Of a stretch of 64,000 nt of DNA, positions 42,700-52,986 are shown piece by piece. Each line of letters begins with the position of its first letter. Within the stretch, counting starts at the first letter, position 1. The notes beneath the pieces were generated by a model, which was given only the letters and a program-made list of their open reading frames with translations, was not told the DNA's origin and made no database searches. Position numbers and translations under genes: made by a program. Source of the stretch: Pseudomonadota bacterium (GTDB lineage Bacteria; Pseudomonadota; Alphaproteobacteria; Sphingomonadales; Sphingomonadaceae); assembly GCA_029779535.1 (NCBI GenBank), contig JAKPAG010000107.1, forward strand, positions 1 to 64,000. The letters are read 5' to 3'.

Positions 42700-43440
42700 A
42701 TGACCGACACAAGCTATCTCGATTGTTCGCGCGGGCGGCGCCTCGCCTATCGCCAGCTGCCCGGCACCGGCCCGACATTGGTGTTCCTGCCCGGCTACAT
42801 GTCGGACATGGCCGGGGGCAAGGCCACGGCGCTGTTCGACTGGGCGGGTGCGCAGGGCCGGGCCTGCCTCTTGCTCGACTATTCGGGCTGCGGGCTGAGC
42901 GGCGGTGACTTTGCCGACCAGACCATCGGCGGCTGGGCGGACGATGTGCTGACGCTGATTGACACGCTGGTGGAAGGGCCGGTGGTGCTGGTCGGCTCGT
43001 CGATGGGCGGGTGGCTGATGCTGCTCGCCGGGCGGGTGCTGGCGGCGCAGGGGCGGCTGGCCGGACTGGTCGGGATCGCCGCCGCGCCGGACTTTACCGA
43101 ATGGGGCACCACCGCCGAACAGCAGGCCGAACTGGCGGCCGGACGCACGATCTACGAATACAATCCCTATGGCCCCGAGCCGACCCCGACCCATGCCCGG
43201 CTGTGGGCCGATGGCCAGGCGCGGCGGGTGCTTGGCGGCGCGCCGATCGCGATCGATTGCCCGGTGCGGCTGCTGCACGGCCAGGCCGATCCTGATGTGC
43301 CGTGGGAACTGTCACTGCGGATCGCGGCGGCGCTGCGTTCAGGCGATGTGCAGGTCACGCTGATCAAGGACGGGGATCACCGCCTGTCGCGGGACGGCGA
43401 TATTGCTCTGCTGCTGCGCACTATCGCCGCGCTGCCCTGA
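42700..43440 (+). CDS. Alpha/beta hydrolase
   Basis: A 246-residue alpha/beta hydrolase fold protein with nucleophile elbow GSSMGG (about residues 91-96), an early LPGYMSDM oxyanion segment and the C-terminal GDHRLS with the catalytic His; LHGQADPDVP gives the acidic residue. This set resembles short esterases of the palmitoyl-protein-thioesterase ABHD10-like group common in alphaproteobacteria. I chose ATG 42700 with AAGGCGGG upstream; ATG 42688 is an alternative. First of three closely spaced rightward genes (TPR protein, LLM oxidoreductase). Confidence 0.8.
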   Translation: MTDTSYLDCSRGRRLAYRQLPGTGPTLVFLPGYMSDMAGGKATALFDWAGAQGRACLLLDYSGCGLSGGDFADQTIGGWADDVLTLIDTLVEGPVVLVGSSMGGWLMLLAGRVLAAQGRLAGLVGIAAAPDFTEWGTTAEQQAELAAGRTIYEYNPYGPEPTPTHARLWADGQARRVLGGAPIAIDCPVRLLHGQADPDVPWELSLRIAAALRSGDVQVTLIKDGDHRLSRDGDIALLLRTIAALP

Positions 43441-43452
43441 TCCGGAGTGCCC

Positions 43453-44286
43453 ATGCCGCTTGCCGCCCTGTTGTTCCTGCCGCTCGCCCTGCAGGCCGGA
43501 AACGCCCCGCCGCTGCCCCGCGCGCCGCTGGAAATCCCGCGCCGCAAGGGTGAAGCCAAGGCCGAGGCGCCGCCGCCCAGCCGGCTTCAGCAATGCCTTG
43601 ACCTGACGCGCACCGCCCCGGTTGCCGCCGCGGTCCAGGCGCGGGGCTGGCTCGATGCGGCCAAGGGGTCGGCCCGGGCCGAACCGGGGCGCTGCCTTGG
43701 CGTGGCCCTGTCCGCGCAGGAGCAGTGGGACGATGCCATGGCCGCGTTCCTCGCCGCGCGCGATGCCAGCGCCGCGAACGAGCGGGTGGAGATCGCCCGG
43801 CTGGGCGGGATGGCGGGCAATGCCGCGCTGGCGGCGGGCAAGCCAGACATGGCGCTGGCCGCGCTCGACCGGGCGCATGGCGATGCGCTGGGGGCGGGGG
43901 ACGCTGCCCTTGCTGCGCTGTTGTCGATCGACCGCGCCCGCGCGCTGGTGGCGCTGGGCCGCGACGGCGATGCCGCCGCTGCCCTCGCCGAAGCGCGCAG
44001 CGGCGCGCCCGCCGAAGCCCAGGGCTGGCTGCTTTCTGCCACACTGTCGCGCCGCCAGGGCAAGCTGGGTGAAGCCCAGACGCAAATCCAGCAGGCCGCC
44101 ACGCTTGCCCCGCTCGACCCCGAAGTGGGGCTGGAAGCCGGCGTCATCGCCGCGCTGGGCGGCCGCGACGAGGCAGCGCGGAAAAGCTTCACCTCGGTGA
44201 TCCACGCCGCGCCCGGCAGCGATCTGGCGCGCCGGGCGCAGCAATATCTTGACCAACTGGGGCCCGCCGCCGCACCATCGCGGTGA
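43453..44286 (+). CDS. Tetratricopeptide-repeat protein
   Basis: A 277-residue Ala-rich protein with a short hydrophobic N-terminus (PLAALLFLPLALQAG), probably a signal peptide or anchor, a proline/lysine-rich linker and several TPR-like helical repeats between residues about 75 and 270 (for example AQEQWDDAMAAFLAARDA and GKLGEAQTQIQQAATLAPLDPEV). TPRs mediate protein contacts; no catalytic motif is present. GGAG lies five bases before the ATG at 43453. The stop overlaps the next start (TGATG). Function unknown. Confidence 0.7.
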   Translation: MPLAALLFLPLALQAGNAPPLPRAPLEIPRRKGEAKAEAPPPSRLQQCLDLTRTAPVAAAVQARGWLDAAKGSARAEPGRCLGVALSAQEQWDDAMAAFLAARDASAANERVEIARLGGMAGNAALAAGKPDMALAALDRAHGDALGAGDAALAALLSIDRARALVALGRDGDAAAALAEARSGAPAEAQGWLLSATLSRRQGKLGEAQTQIQQAATLAPLDPEVGLEAGVIAALGGRDEAARKSFTSVIHAAPGSDLARRAQQYLDQLGPAAAPSR

Positions 44287-45266
44287 TGATCCCGCTGTCC
44301 GTCCTCGATCTCGTCCCGGTGCGTGAACATGGCACCGTGTCCGAAGCCCTGCACGATGCCGCCGCGCTGGCCCGCTGCGCGGAAGCGGCGGGTTACAAGC
44401 GCTTCTGGGTGGCCGAACACCACGCGATGGACGGGATTGCCGGGGGCGCCACTGCTGTCGTGCTGGCGCATATCGGCCAGTCAACCTCCACCATCCGGAT
44501 CGGTTCGGGCGGGATCATGCTGCCCAACCACAACCCCTGGGTGATCGCGGAACAGTTCGGCACGCTTGATGCGCTGTTTCCCGGGCGGGTCGACCTCGGG
44601 CTGGGCCGCGCGCCGGGGGCCGATGGGCGGCTGGGCCAGGCGCTGCGCAAGGACCTGATGCGCTCGGCCGAGAATTTCCCCCACGACGTGGTCGAACTGC
44701 GCGCGCTGCTGACGGGCGAGCCCGAACTGGCGATGCGCGCCACCCCCGGTTACGGCGCGCAGGTCGAAATGTGGATGCTCGGCTCCAGCCTGTTCGGCGC
44801 GCAGCTCGCCGCGATGCTGGGGCTGCCCTATGCCTTCGCCTCGCACTTTGCGCCCGATCACCTCGATGCCGCGCTGGCGCTTTACCGCAAGGAGTTTCGC
44901 CCCTCGCAGTGGCTGGAACGGCCCCACGCGATGGCGGCGATGACCGTGATTGCCGCCGACAGCGACGAGGAAGCCGTGCTGCTGGCCAGTTCGATGGATC
45001 AGAGCTTCGTCGCCCTGCGCAGCGGCACTCCGGGACGGCTGCAACCGCCCGTGCCCGGTTACCGGCAAAGCCTGCCGCCATCGGCGCTCGCCATGCTGGA
45101 ACACATGCGCCAGGCCAGCGCAGTCGGCTCGCCCGCGACCGTGCGCGACCGGATCGCCCGGTTCGTCGAACGCACCCAGGCTGACGAGCTGATCGTTGCC
45201 GGGGCGACCTATGATCCCCTCGCTCGCCACAAGTCGCTCGAACTGACGGCAAAGGCGCTGAATTAG
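44286..45266 (+). CDS. LLM class flavin-dependent oxidoreductase
   Basis: A 326-residue bacterial-luciferase-like TIM-barrel oxidoreductase. IPLSVLDLVPV at the start, WVAEHHAMDGIA (about 46-57), GSGGIMLPNHNPWVIAEQFGTL and LGLGRAPG are signatures of the YhbW-type MsnO8 subgroup. It uses reduced FMN supplied in trans; substrate unknown. Translation is coupled to the TPR gene (1-bp overlap). I start at ATG 44286, not the GTG one codon earlier. Followed by a 133-bp gap and the glutamate dehydrogenase gene. Confidence 0.87.
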   Translation: MIPLSVLDLVPVREHGTVSEALHDAAALARCAEAAGYKRFWVAEHHAMDGIAGGATAVVLAHIGQSTSTIRIGSGGIMLPNHNPWVIAEQFGTLDALFPGRVDLGLGRAPGADGRLGQALRKDLMRSAENFPHDVVELRALLTGEPELAMRATPGYGAQVEMWMLGSSLFGAQLAAMLGLPYAFASHFAPDHLDAALALYRKEFRPSQWLERPHAMAAMTVIAADSDEEAVLLASSMDQSFVALRSGTPGRLQPPVPGYRQSLPPSALAMLEHMRQASAVGSPATVRDRIARFVERTQADELIVAGATYDPLARHKSLELTAKALN

Positions 45267-45399
45267 GGTGCTTTCCCTAGCGCCAACTGGTTGCAACGGA
45301 GACCACTTGCGCTTAGACTGCGTAAAAATGCTTCAAGGTATAGCAATTTTATAACAGGTAGGAGCGGCGGTGCAGACCGCCGACAGGAGAGTGCAAGCG

Positions 45400-48300
45400 A
45401 TGAACGCGAAGCCCGCCGATCACGGCGCCAACCAGCAGTTGTCCCAGGCCCTGGCGCAGCGGATCGCCGCCGCCCTGCTGCCCGGCGACCAGCCCTTCAC
45501 CCCCGAGGCGCTGGCCAGTGTTGCCGATTTCGTGCTGGCCACCGCCGCCACGCGCCAGGGCAGCGAACCCGCGCTGGCGATCGAGACCGTTTCGGGTGCG
45601 GCGGGCGAACGCTTCATGCGGATCGCGGTGATCAATGACGACATGCCGTTCCTGGTCGATTCGATCGCCACCACCATTGCCGCCCACGGCCTGGCGATCG
45701 ACCGGTTGGTCCACCCGGTGCTGCCGGTGCGGCGCGATGGCCAGGGCCGGCTGACTCAGGTGCCGGATGGCGAGGCTGCCGGCGAAAAGCGCGAATCGAT
45801 GGTCTACCTCGAAACCGAACGCGCCGATGCCAAGGCGCGCCGGCAGGTGGAACATGCGCTTGAAACGACCCTGGCCGATGTCCGCGCCGCCGTGGCCGAT
45901 TGGCCAGCGATGCAGCAGGCCATGGCGCAGGACGCCGATGCCTGCACCGATAGCGAAGGCGCGGCGCTGCTGCGCTGGTTCAAGGACGGGATGCTGACCC
46001 AGCTGGGCCACCTGGTGCGCCGCCGCGACGGCAGCCAGACCGGCGCGCTGGGCATCTGCCGCAAGAGCGCGAATGTGCTGCTGGGCCCGATCTCGTGGGA
46101 CCGCGCCTTTGCCTGGTTCGACGGCGCGAAAAAGGGCGCGCGCGCCCCGCTTGTGGTCAAGAGCAACCGCATCAGCAACGTCCACCGCCGCAGCCCGCTC
46201 GACCTGTTCATCCTGCCGATCTACGAGGATGGCCAGCTGGCCGCGCTGTCCGCCCATGCCGGCATCTGGACCAGCGCCGCGCTGGGTGCGCAGCCAACCC
46301 AGGTGCCGCGGATGCGCGCGCAGCTGGCGGAACTGACCCGCCGCTTCGGCTTTGCCCCGCAGGGCCATGCCGGCAAGGCACTGGTCCACGCGCTGACCGC
46401 GCTGCCGCACGACCTGCTGATCTGCTTCGACGATGCCGATCTCGAACGGGTCGCCACCACCACCATGAGCCTGACCGACCGGCCCCGCGCCCGGCTGGTG
46501 ATGGTCAACGCCCCGCTGGACCGGCACGCCTATGCCTTTGTCTGGCTGCCGCGCGACATCATGTCCACCGGGACCCGCCTGCAGGTCGCGGCGATGCTCG
46601 AACAGGCCTGCGAGGCCCCGGTGCTGGACTGGACGCTGCAGGTCGAAGGCAGCCTGGCGCTGCTGCGCTTCGTGCTCGACCTGCCCGAAGTCTTCGTCCT
46701 GCCGGACGAGGCCGCGCTCGATGCGCGGCTTCAGGCCATGCTGCGCGGCTGGGCCGAAGCGGTCGAGGCGGAAATCGCCCAGGGCGAGGACGCCTCGCGC
46801 GCGGCGGCGATTGCCGCGCGTTTCGCCGAAAGCTTCCCCTTGTCCTACCGCAGCGCGTTCGGCCCGGCCGAGGCGGCCGCCGACATCGCCCGACTGCGCC
46901 GCCTCGCCGCCGAGGGCGAGAACGGCCCCCGGCGCGGGGTGCGGATGCTGCTGCGTGGCACTGACCAGGGCGATGAACTGCACCTCAAGCTGTATCAGCG
47001 CCACGGCGCGCTCGCCCTGTCCGATGCGGTCCCGGCGCTGGAAAACTTCGGCTTCCGCGTGATCGAGAACCTGCCGACCGAGCTCGACCAGGGCCGGATG
47101 GGCACGATCCACGATTTCACCCTGGCCCTGCCCGCCGGGGTCGAGGCACCGGCCCTGCTGGCGCGCGCCGCGACGATCGAGGCCGCGCTGGCCGACGTGC
47201 TCAATGGCGCGGCCGAGGATGATCCGTTCAACCGCCTGATCACCACGGTCGACCTGTCGGCCCGGGCGGCCAACTGGCTGCGCGCTTGGTATCGCTATCT
47301 GCGTCAGGCCGGGCTCAACTATACCGTGCAGACCGCGGTCGATGCGCTGCAGAATGCCCCGGTGGTTACCCGCGGGCTGACCGCGCTGTTCGCCGCGCGC
47401 CACGACCCGCACTTCAAGCGTGACCGCGACGAGGCCGAGGCCGAGGCGCAGGACGCCATCCGCGACGGCCTGTCGCGCGTTGCCGCGATCAACGATGACC
47501 GGCTGCTGCGCCAGTACCGCGCGGTGGTCGAAGCCATGCTGCGCACCAATGCCTTTGCCCCGGCGGGGGCCGAAGCGCTGGCCTTCAAGCTCGATTCGGC
47601 GCTGGTTCCCGGCCTGCCCCGGCCCGTGCCCTGGCGCGAGGTGTTCGTCTATTCGCGGCGGGTCGAAGGGATCCATCTGCGCGCCGGGCCGGTGGCGCGC
47701 GGCGGGCTGCGCTGGTCAGACCGGCGCGACGATTTCCGCACCGAAATCCTGGGGCTGATGAAGGCCCAGCGGGTCAAGAACGCGGTGATCGTGCCGACGG
47801 GCGCCAAGGGCGGGTTCTATCCCAAGCAGCTGCCCGACCCCGCGCGGGACCGCGATGGCTGGCTGGCCGAAGGCAAGGCCAGCTACCAGCTGTTCATCCG
47901 CACCCTCTTGTCGATCACCGACAACATCCAGGGCGCCAAGGTCGCCCATCCCAAGGGCGTGGTTGTGCGCGATGGGGAAGACCCCTATTTCGTGGTCGCC
48001 GCCGACAAGGGCACCGCGACCTTTTCCGACACGGCCAACGCGATTGCCGATGAACACCACTTCTGGCTCGACGATGCCTTCGCCAGCGGCGGCTCGAAGG
48101 GCTATGACCACAAGGCCATGGGCATCACCGCCCGGGGCGCGTGGCTGTCGGTGCGCCGCCATTTCCTCGAACTGGGCGTGGACGTGCAGTCCGATCCGGT
48201 CCGCGTTGCCGGCTGCGGCGACATGTCGGGCGACGTGTTCGGCAACGGCATGCTGCTGTCGAAGGCGATTCGGCTGGTCGCCGCGTTCGACCACCGCCAC

Positions 48301-50082
48301 ATCTTCCTCGATCCCGAACCCGATGCGGCGAAAAGCTGGGCCGAACGCGCGCGGATGTTCGCCCTGCCGCGCTCAAGCTGGGACGATTACGACAAGGCGC
48401 TGATTTCCGCCGGCGGCGGCGTGTTCGCCCGCAGCCTCAAGGAAATTCCGCTCAGCCCTCAGGTCAAGGCGATGCTGGGGCTGAGCGTCGATTCGATCGA
48501 TCCCGACAGCCTGATCACCGCGATCCTCAAAGCGCAGGTCGACCTGCTGTGGTTCGGCGGGATCGGCACCTATGTGAAAGCGGCGAGCGAAAACAACGTC
48601 CAGGTGGGCGATCCGGCCAACGATGCGCTGCGCATCGATGGCGGGCAGGTGCGCGCCCGCGTGATCGGCGAAGGCGCGAACCTGGGCTGCACCCAGGCGG
48701 GGCGGATCGAATTTGCCCTGTCCGGGGGGCGGATCAACACCGACTTCATCGACAATTCCGCCGGGGTCGATTGCAGCGACAACGAGGTCAACATCAAGAT
48801 CGCGTTGGCCGGGGCCAAACGCGCCGGGCGGCTGGACGAGGACGGGCGGGTCAAGCTTCTGGTGGAGATGACCGACGAGGTTGGCGAACTGGTGCTGGAG
48901 GACAACCGCCTGCAGGCCCTGGCACTGTCGATCGCGCAGGCCGGCGGCGCGGCGGCGACCGCATCGCACCTGCGGCTGATCGAGCAGCTGGAAGCCGGCG
49001 GGCACCTTGACCGCAAGACCGAAGGCCTGGCCGAAGGCGACGTGCTGGCCCGCCGCGCGGCGGACGGCATGGGTCTGACCCGGCCGGAACTGGCCGTGCT
49101 GCTGTCCAGCGCCAAGCTGGTCCTGCAGGACGCGCTGGAACACAGCGTGCTGGTCGACGATCCGGGGCTGGAAGCCGACCTGCTGGCCGCTTTCCCGCAG
49201 CCGATGCGCGATGCGTTCCGCGAGGATATCCTCGGCCATCGCCTGCGCCGCGAAATCATCGCGACCAAGCTGGCCAACCGCCTGATCAACCGGCTGGGCC
49301 TGATCCACCCGTTCGAACTGGCCGAGGAAGAAGGCGTGACCCTGCCGCAAGTGGTCGCCGCCTTTGTCGCGGCGGAACGGCTGCTGGGGCTGGACGGGGT
49401 GTGGCAGGCGCTGGAAGACACGGCGATGCCCGAAGCGGCGCGAATCCAGCTGTTCGACCGCGCGGCGGCCGCCACTACCGATCACATGGCCGATCTGCTG
49501 CGGGTCGGGCTCGGCACGCTCGAACCCTCGCACCTGGTCGCGGAGCTTGGGGCGGGCGTGGCGGAACTGCGCCAATCGGCCATGGGCCTGCTTTCGGGCG
49601 AGGCGCTGGCCCAGTCGCAGCGGATGCGCACCGATCTGGCCGCGCTCGGCGCGCCGGACGCCGAAGCGGGCATGGTCGCCACGCTTTACGACCTTGACGG
49701 CACGATCGGCCTGGCGCGGCTGGCGCAGGACAGCGGCCAGTCGCCCAGCGCAATCACCCGCGGCTTTACCGAGCTGGGCGCGCGCCTGGGGCTGGACTGG
49801 GCGCAGATGACCGCCGCCCGGATGAGCCCGTCGGACCCGTGGGAACGCCTGCTGGTCAACGGCCTCGCGCGCGATTTCCAGCAGATGCGGCTCGATTTCC
49901 TGCGCCGCGTCATGGGCCGCGATGGCGATGCCTTGCAGGCGGTGGAACGCTGGGCCGAGGCGCAGCAAGGCGCAATCCGCCAGTTCCGCGCCATGGTCGC
50001 CCGCGCCCAGGCGGCGGTGCCGGTCGCGCCCGCGATGCTGGCGCAGGTCGCCAGCCAGGCGCGCAACCTGCTGGGGCGATAG
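45400..50082 (+). CDS. NAD-dependent glutamate dehydrogenase, large (180 kDa) type
   Basis: A 1560-residue enzyme of the large GDH family known from Streptomyces, Pseudomonas and Caulobacter, converting glutamate plus NAD to 2-oxoglutarate and ammonium. The N-terminal half holds ACT-like regulatory segments (NDDMPFLVDS, the EVFVLPDEA region). The catalytic core starts near residue 760 with GPVARGGLRWSDRRDDFRTE, followed by PTGAKGGF (dehydrogenase Lys) and the Rossmann part with GDMSGDVFGNGML. ATG 45400 has AGGAG ten bases upstream. Monocistronic by spacing. It lets the cell use glutamate as a carbon source. Confidence 0.93.
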   Translation: MNAKPADHGANQQLSQALAQRIAAALLPGDQPFTPEALASVADFVLATAATRQGSEPALAIETVSGAAGERFMRIAVINDDMPFLVDSIATTIAAHGLAIDRLVHPVLPVRRDGQGRLTQVPDGEAAGEKRESMVYLETERADAKARRQVEHALETTLADVRAAVADWPAMQQAMAQDADACTDSEGAALLRWFKDGMLTQLGHLVRRRDGSQTGALGICRKSANVLLGPISWDRAFAWFDGAKKGARAPLVVKSNRISNVHRRSPLDLFILPIYEDGQLAALSAHAGIWTSAALGAQPTQVPRMRAQLAELTRRFGFAPQGHAGKALVHALTALPHDLLICFDDADLERVATTTMSLTDRPRARLVMVNAPLDRHAYAFVWLPRDIMSTGTRLQVAAMLEQACEAPVLDWTLQVEGSLALLRFVLDLPEVFVLPDEAALDARLQAMLRGWAEAVEAEIAQGEDASRAAAIAARFAESFPLSYRSAFGPAEAAADIARLRRLAAEGENGPRRGVRMLLRGTDQGDELHLKLYQRHGALALSDAVPALENFGFRVIENLPTELDQGRMGTIHDFTLALPAGVEAPALLARAATIEAALADVLNGAAEDDPFNRLITTVDLSARAANWLRAWYRYLRQAGLNYTVQTAVDALQNAPVVTRGLTALFAARHDPHFKRDRDEAEAEAQDAIRDGLSRVAAINDDRLLRQYRAVVEAMLRTNAFAPAGAEALAFKLDSALVPGLPRPVPWREVFVYSRRVEGIHLRAGPVARGGLRWSDRRDDFRTEILGLMKAQRVKNAVIVPTGAKGGFYPKQLPDPARDRDGWLAEGKASYQLFIRTLLSITDNIQGAKVAHPKGVVVRDGEDPYFVVAADKGTATFSDTANAIADEHHFWLDDAFASGGSKGYDHKAMGITARGAWLSVRRHFLELGVDVQSDPVRVAGCGDMSGDVFGNGMLLSKAIRLVAAFDHRHIFLDPEPDAAKSWAERARMFALPRSSWDDYDKALISAGGGVFARSLKEIPLSPQVKAMLGLSVDSIDPDSLITAILKAQVDLLWFGGIGTYVKAASENNVQVGDPANDALRIDGGQVRARVIGEGANLGCTQAGRIEFALSGGRINTDFIDNSAGVDCSDNEVNIKIALAGAKRAGRLDEDGRVKLLVEMTDEVGELVLEDNRLQALALSIAQAGGAAATASHLRLIEQLEAGGHLDRKTEGLAEGDVLARRAADGMGLTRPELAVLLSSAKLVLQDALEHSVLVDDPGLEADLLAAFPQPMRDAFREDILGHRLRREIIATKLANRLINRLGLIHPFELAEEEGVTLPQVVAAFVAAERLLGLDGVWQALEDTAMPEAARIQLFDRAAAATTDHMADLLRVGLGTLEPSHLVAELGAGVAELRQSAMGLLSGEALAQSQRMRTDLAALGAPDAEAGMVATLYDLDGTIGLARLAQDSGQSPSAITRGFTELGARLGLDWAQMTAARMSPSDPWERLLVNGLARDFQQMRLDFLRRVMGRDGDALQAVERWAEAQQGAIRQFRAMVARAQAAVPVAPAMLAQVASQARNLLGR

Positions 50083-50139
50083 GGGGCGATGCCATCAGAA
50101 ATTGCGCAAAGCCGCCGCCCCGGCTAAGGCCCGCGCGCT

Positions 50140-52986
50140 ATGACTGAACAGCGCGACTATCGTTCGACCGTCTTCCTGCCCAAGACGGACTTCCCCATGA
50201 AAGCCGGCCTTCCCCAGAAGGAGCCGGGCATTCTGGCGCGCTGGCAGGAAACGGACCTCTATCGCAAGCTTCGCGAAGCCCGCGCCGGCCGCGACAAGTT
50301 CATCCTGCATGATGGCCCGCCCTATGCCAACGGCGACATGCATATCGGCCATGCGCTGAACCATATCCTCAAGGACATGGTCTGCCGCACCCGCAACCTG
50401 CTGGGCTTCGATGCGCCCTATGTGCCGGGCTGGGATTGCCACGGCCTGCCGATCGAATGGAAGGTCGAGGAGCAGTACCGCAAGAAGAAGCGCAACAAGG
50501 ACGAGGTTCCGGCGGAGGAATTCCGCGCCGAATGCCGCGCCTATGCCCAGGGCTGGGTCGATGTGCAGCGCGAACAGCTCAAGCGGCTGGGGATCATGGG
50601 CGATTGGGATCACCCCTATCTGACCATGGATTTCCAGGCCGAAGCGACGATCGTGGCCGAACTGCTGAAGTTTGCCGCCAACGGCATGCTTTATCGCGGG
50701 GCCAAGCCAGTGATGTGGTCGCCCGTTGAGAAAACGGCGCTGGCCGAAGCCGAGGTGGAATACGAGGACATCACCTCGACCCAGATCGACGTGGCCTTCG
50801 AAATCGTGGAATCGCCGATCCCCGAGTTGGTCGGCGCCCATGCGGTGATCTGGACGACCACGCCGTGGACGATCCCGGTGAACCAGGCTTTGGCCTATGG
50901 GCCGGAAATCGAATATGGTCTTTACGAAGGCGAGGGCCGTCGCTTGCTCCTGTCCAAGGAACGCGCGGCCCTGATTGCGCACTACGCCGGCGTAACGTCG
51001 ATCAGGACTGTCAAAGGCTCCGACCTCTTCGGCACCGTGGCCCGCCACCCGATGCACGAATTGGGCGGGTTCTTTGCCCGGCCGCGTCCGTTCCTGCCGG
51101 GCAGCTTCGTCACCACCGACAGCGGCACGGGCCTGGTCCACATGGCCCCCGACCACGGCGAGGATGACTTCCTGCTGTGCAAGGAACACGGGCTTGAGCC
51201 GGTCTTCGCGGTCGAAGGCGACGGCAAGTACCGCGCCGACTGGCTGTGGCTGGGCGGCGAAGGCAGTGTCATCAATCCCAAGTTCAACGCGCCGGACGGC
51301 CCGATCTGCACCGCCCTGCGCGAAGCGGGCGCGTTGCTGGCGGCCAGCGCCGATTACAAGCACTCCTACCCGCACTCGTGGCGGTCCAAGGCCAAGGTGA
51401 TCTTCCGCTGCACGCCGCAGTGGTTCGTGCCGATGGACAAGATCATGGCCCACATCGAACCCAAGAGCGGGGCCGAGCAGGGCTGGGAAGCCGAAGGCGG
51501 CGCGATCAACCCGGTCGAGGAACACCGCGCCGACGCGCCGACGCTGCGCCAGGCCGCGATGCAGGCAATCGCGGAAACGCGCTTCGTCCCCGAAAAGGGC
51601 CGCAACCGCATCGGTTCGATGGTTGAAGGGCGGCCCGACTGGGTGCTCTCGCGCCAGCGCGCCTGGGGCGTGCCGATCACCCTGTTCGTGAACCGCAAGA
51701 CCGGCCAGTACCTGAATGATCCGGCGGTGAACGACCGGATCATCGCCGCCGTGCGCGCGGCGGGCGTCGACGCCTGGTCGGATGCCCGCGCGCAGGAATA
51801 CCTGGGCGCGGACTACCGGGCCGAGGATTACGAGCGCGTCACCGACATTCTGGACGTGTGGTTCGATTCGGGCAGCACCCACGCCTTCGTGCTGGAAAGC
51901 GGCCGCTGGCCCGACCTGCTGCGCGGCGAAGGCCACAGCGGCCCGCGCGCCGACCTGTATCTGGAAGGCTCTGACCAGCATCGCGGCTGGTTCCAGTCGA
52001 GCCTGCTGGAAAGCTGCGCCACGCGCGGCCACGCGCCGTACAAGGCGGTGCTGACCCACGGCTTCACCATGGACGCCAAGGGCATGAAGATGTCCAAGTC
52101 GCTGGGCAACACCATCGACCCGCTCAAGGTCATGGAAAACTACGGCGCGGACATCATCCGGCTGTGGGCGCTGTCGGTGGACTTCACCGAAGACCACCGC
52201 ATCGGCGATGAAATCCTGAAGGGTGTGGCCGACCAGTACCGCAAGCTGCGCAATACCTTCCGCTACCTGCTCGGCGCGCTCGACGGGTTCAGCGAGGCGG
52301 AGCGGGTGGACGTGGCCGCCATGCCTGAACTGGAACGCTATGTCCTGGCGCTGCTGGCGGGGCTTGACGGGGCGCTTCGCGCGGCGGTCGAAGACCATGA
52401 CTACAACAGCTATGTCCGCGCGCTGACCGACTTCTGCAATGAAGACCTTTCGGCCTTCTTCTTCGATATCCGCAAGGACTGCCTCTATTGCGACGCGGCC
52501 GACGATCCCAAGCGGATGGCCTACCGCACGGTGCTGGACACGCTGTTCCACGCCCTGATCCGCTATGCCGCGCCGGTGCTGGTGTTCACGGCGGAAGAAG
52601 TGTGGGGCAGCCGCTATCCCGAGGCGGGCAGCGTGCACCTGCTGGAGTGGCCGGTGGTGCCTTCGACGGATGATGCCGGGGTTATCGAAAAGTGGACCCA
52701 GATTCGCGCTCAGCGAATGATGGCGAACGAGCTCATCGAACCCATGCGCCGGGAAAAGTTGATCGGATCGAGCCTTGAGGCCGAATATACCTATGAAGGC
52801 GATCCTGGCGACGTTGATCTTGCCGAGATCTTCATCGTAGCCGCCGTGCACCAAGGGCCGACGGGTGTGCGCAAGACCGCCCACCACAAGTGCGGCCGCT
52901 GCTGGCGGCACCTGCCCGAGGTCAGCGAGGACGGCGCGCTCTGTTCACGCTGCGAACAGGTTGTGTCGGGCATGGACGCCGCCTGA
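50140..52986 (+). CDS. ileS: Isoleucyl-tRNA synthetase
   Basis: A 948-residue class I synthetase for tRNA-Ile. HIGH motif in GDMHIGHALNH (about residue 66), the CP1 editing domain with WTTTPWTIPVNQAL and the DHGEDDF segment, KMSKSLGN in the catalytic core (about 650) and a C-terminal zinc site CGRCW...CSRC. Length and motifs match the bacterial, mupirocin-sensitive-type enzyme. The stop overlaps the lspA start (TGATG), the usual ileS-lspA order in proteobacteria. Start ATG at 50140. Confidence 0.97.
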   Translation: MTEQRDYRSTVFLPKTDFPMKAGLPQKEPGILARWQETDLYRKLREARAGRDKFILHDGPPYANGDMHIGHALNHILKDMVCRTRNLLGFDAPYVPGWDCHGLPIEWKVEEQYRKKKRNKDEVPAEEFRAECRAYAQGWVDVQREQLKRLGIMGDWDHPYLTMDFQAEATIVAELLKFAANGMLYRGAKPVMWSPVEKTALAEAEVEYEDITSTQIDVAFEIVESPIPELVGAHAVIWTTTPWTIPVNQALAYGPEIEYGLYEGEGRRLLLSKERAALIAHYAGVTSIRTVKGSDLFGTVARHPMHELGGFFARPRPFLPGSFVTTDSGTGLVHMAPDHGEDDFLLCKEHGLEPVFAVEGDGKYRADWLWLGGEGSVINPKFNAPDGPICTALREAGALLAASADYKHSYPHSWRSKAKVIFRCTPQWFVPMDKIMAHIEPKSGAEQGWEAEGGAINPVEEHRADAPTLRQAAMQAIAETRFVPEKGRNRIGSMVEGRPDWVLSRQRAWGVPITLFVNRKTGQYLNDPAVNDRIIAAVRAAGVDAWSDARAQEYLGADYRAEDYERVTDILDVWFDSGSTHAFVLESGRWPDLLRGEGHSGPRADLYLEGSDQHRGWFQSSLLESCATRGHAPYKAVLTHGFTMDAKGMKMSKSLGNTIDPLKVMENYGADIIRLWALSVDFTEDHRIGDEILKGVADQYRKLRNTFRYLLGALDGFSEAERVDVAAMPELERYVLALLAGLDGALRAAVEDHDYNSYVRALTDFCNEDLSAFFFDIRKDCLYCDAADDPKRMAYRTVLDTLFHALIRYAAPVLVFTAEEVWGSRYPEAGSVHLLEWPVVPSTDDAGVIEKWTQIRAQRMMANELIEPMRREKLIGSSLEAEYTYEGDPGDVDLAEIFIVAAVHQGPTGVRKTAHHKCGRCWRHLPEVSEDGALCSRCEQVVSGMDAA

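Noticed and set aside
48373..49968. Large antisense frames inside the glutamate dehydrogenase gene
   Set aside because: No ribosome site or domain; the sense frame is an intact conserved enzyme.
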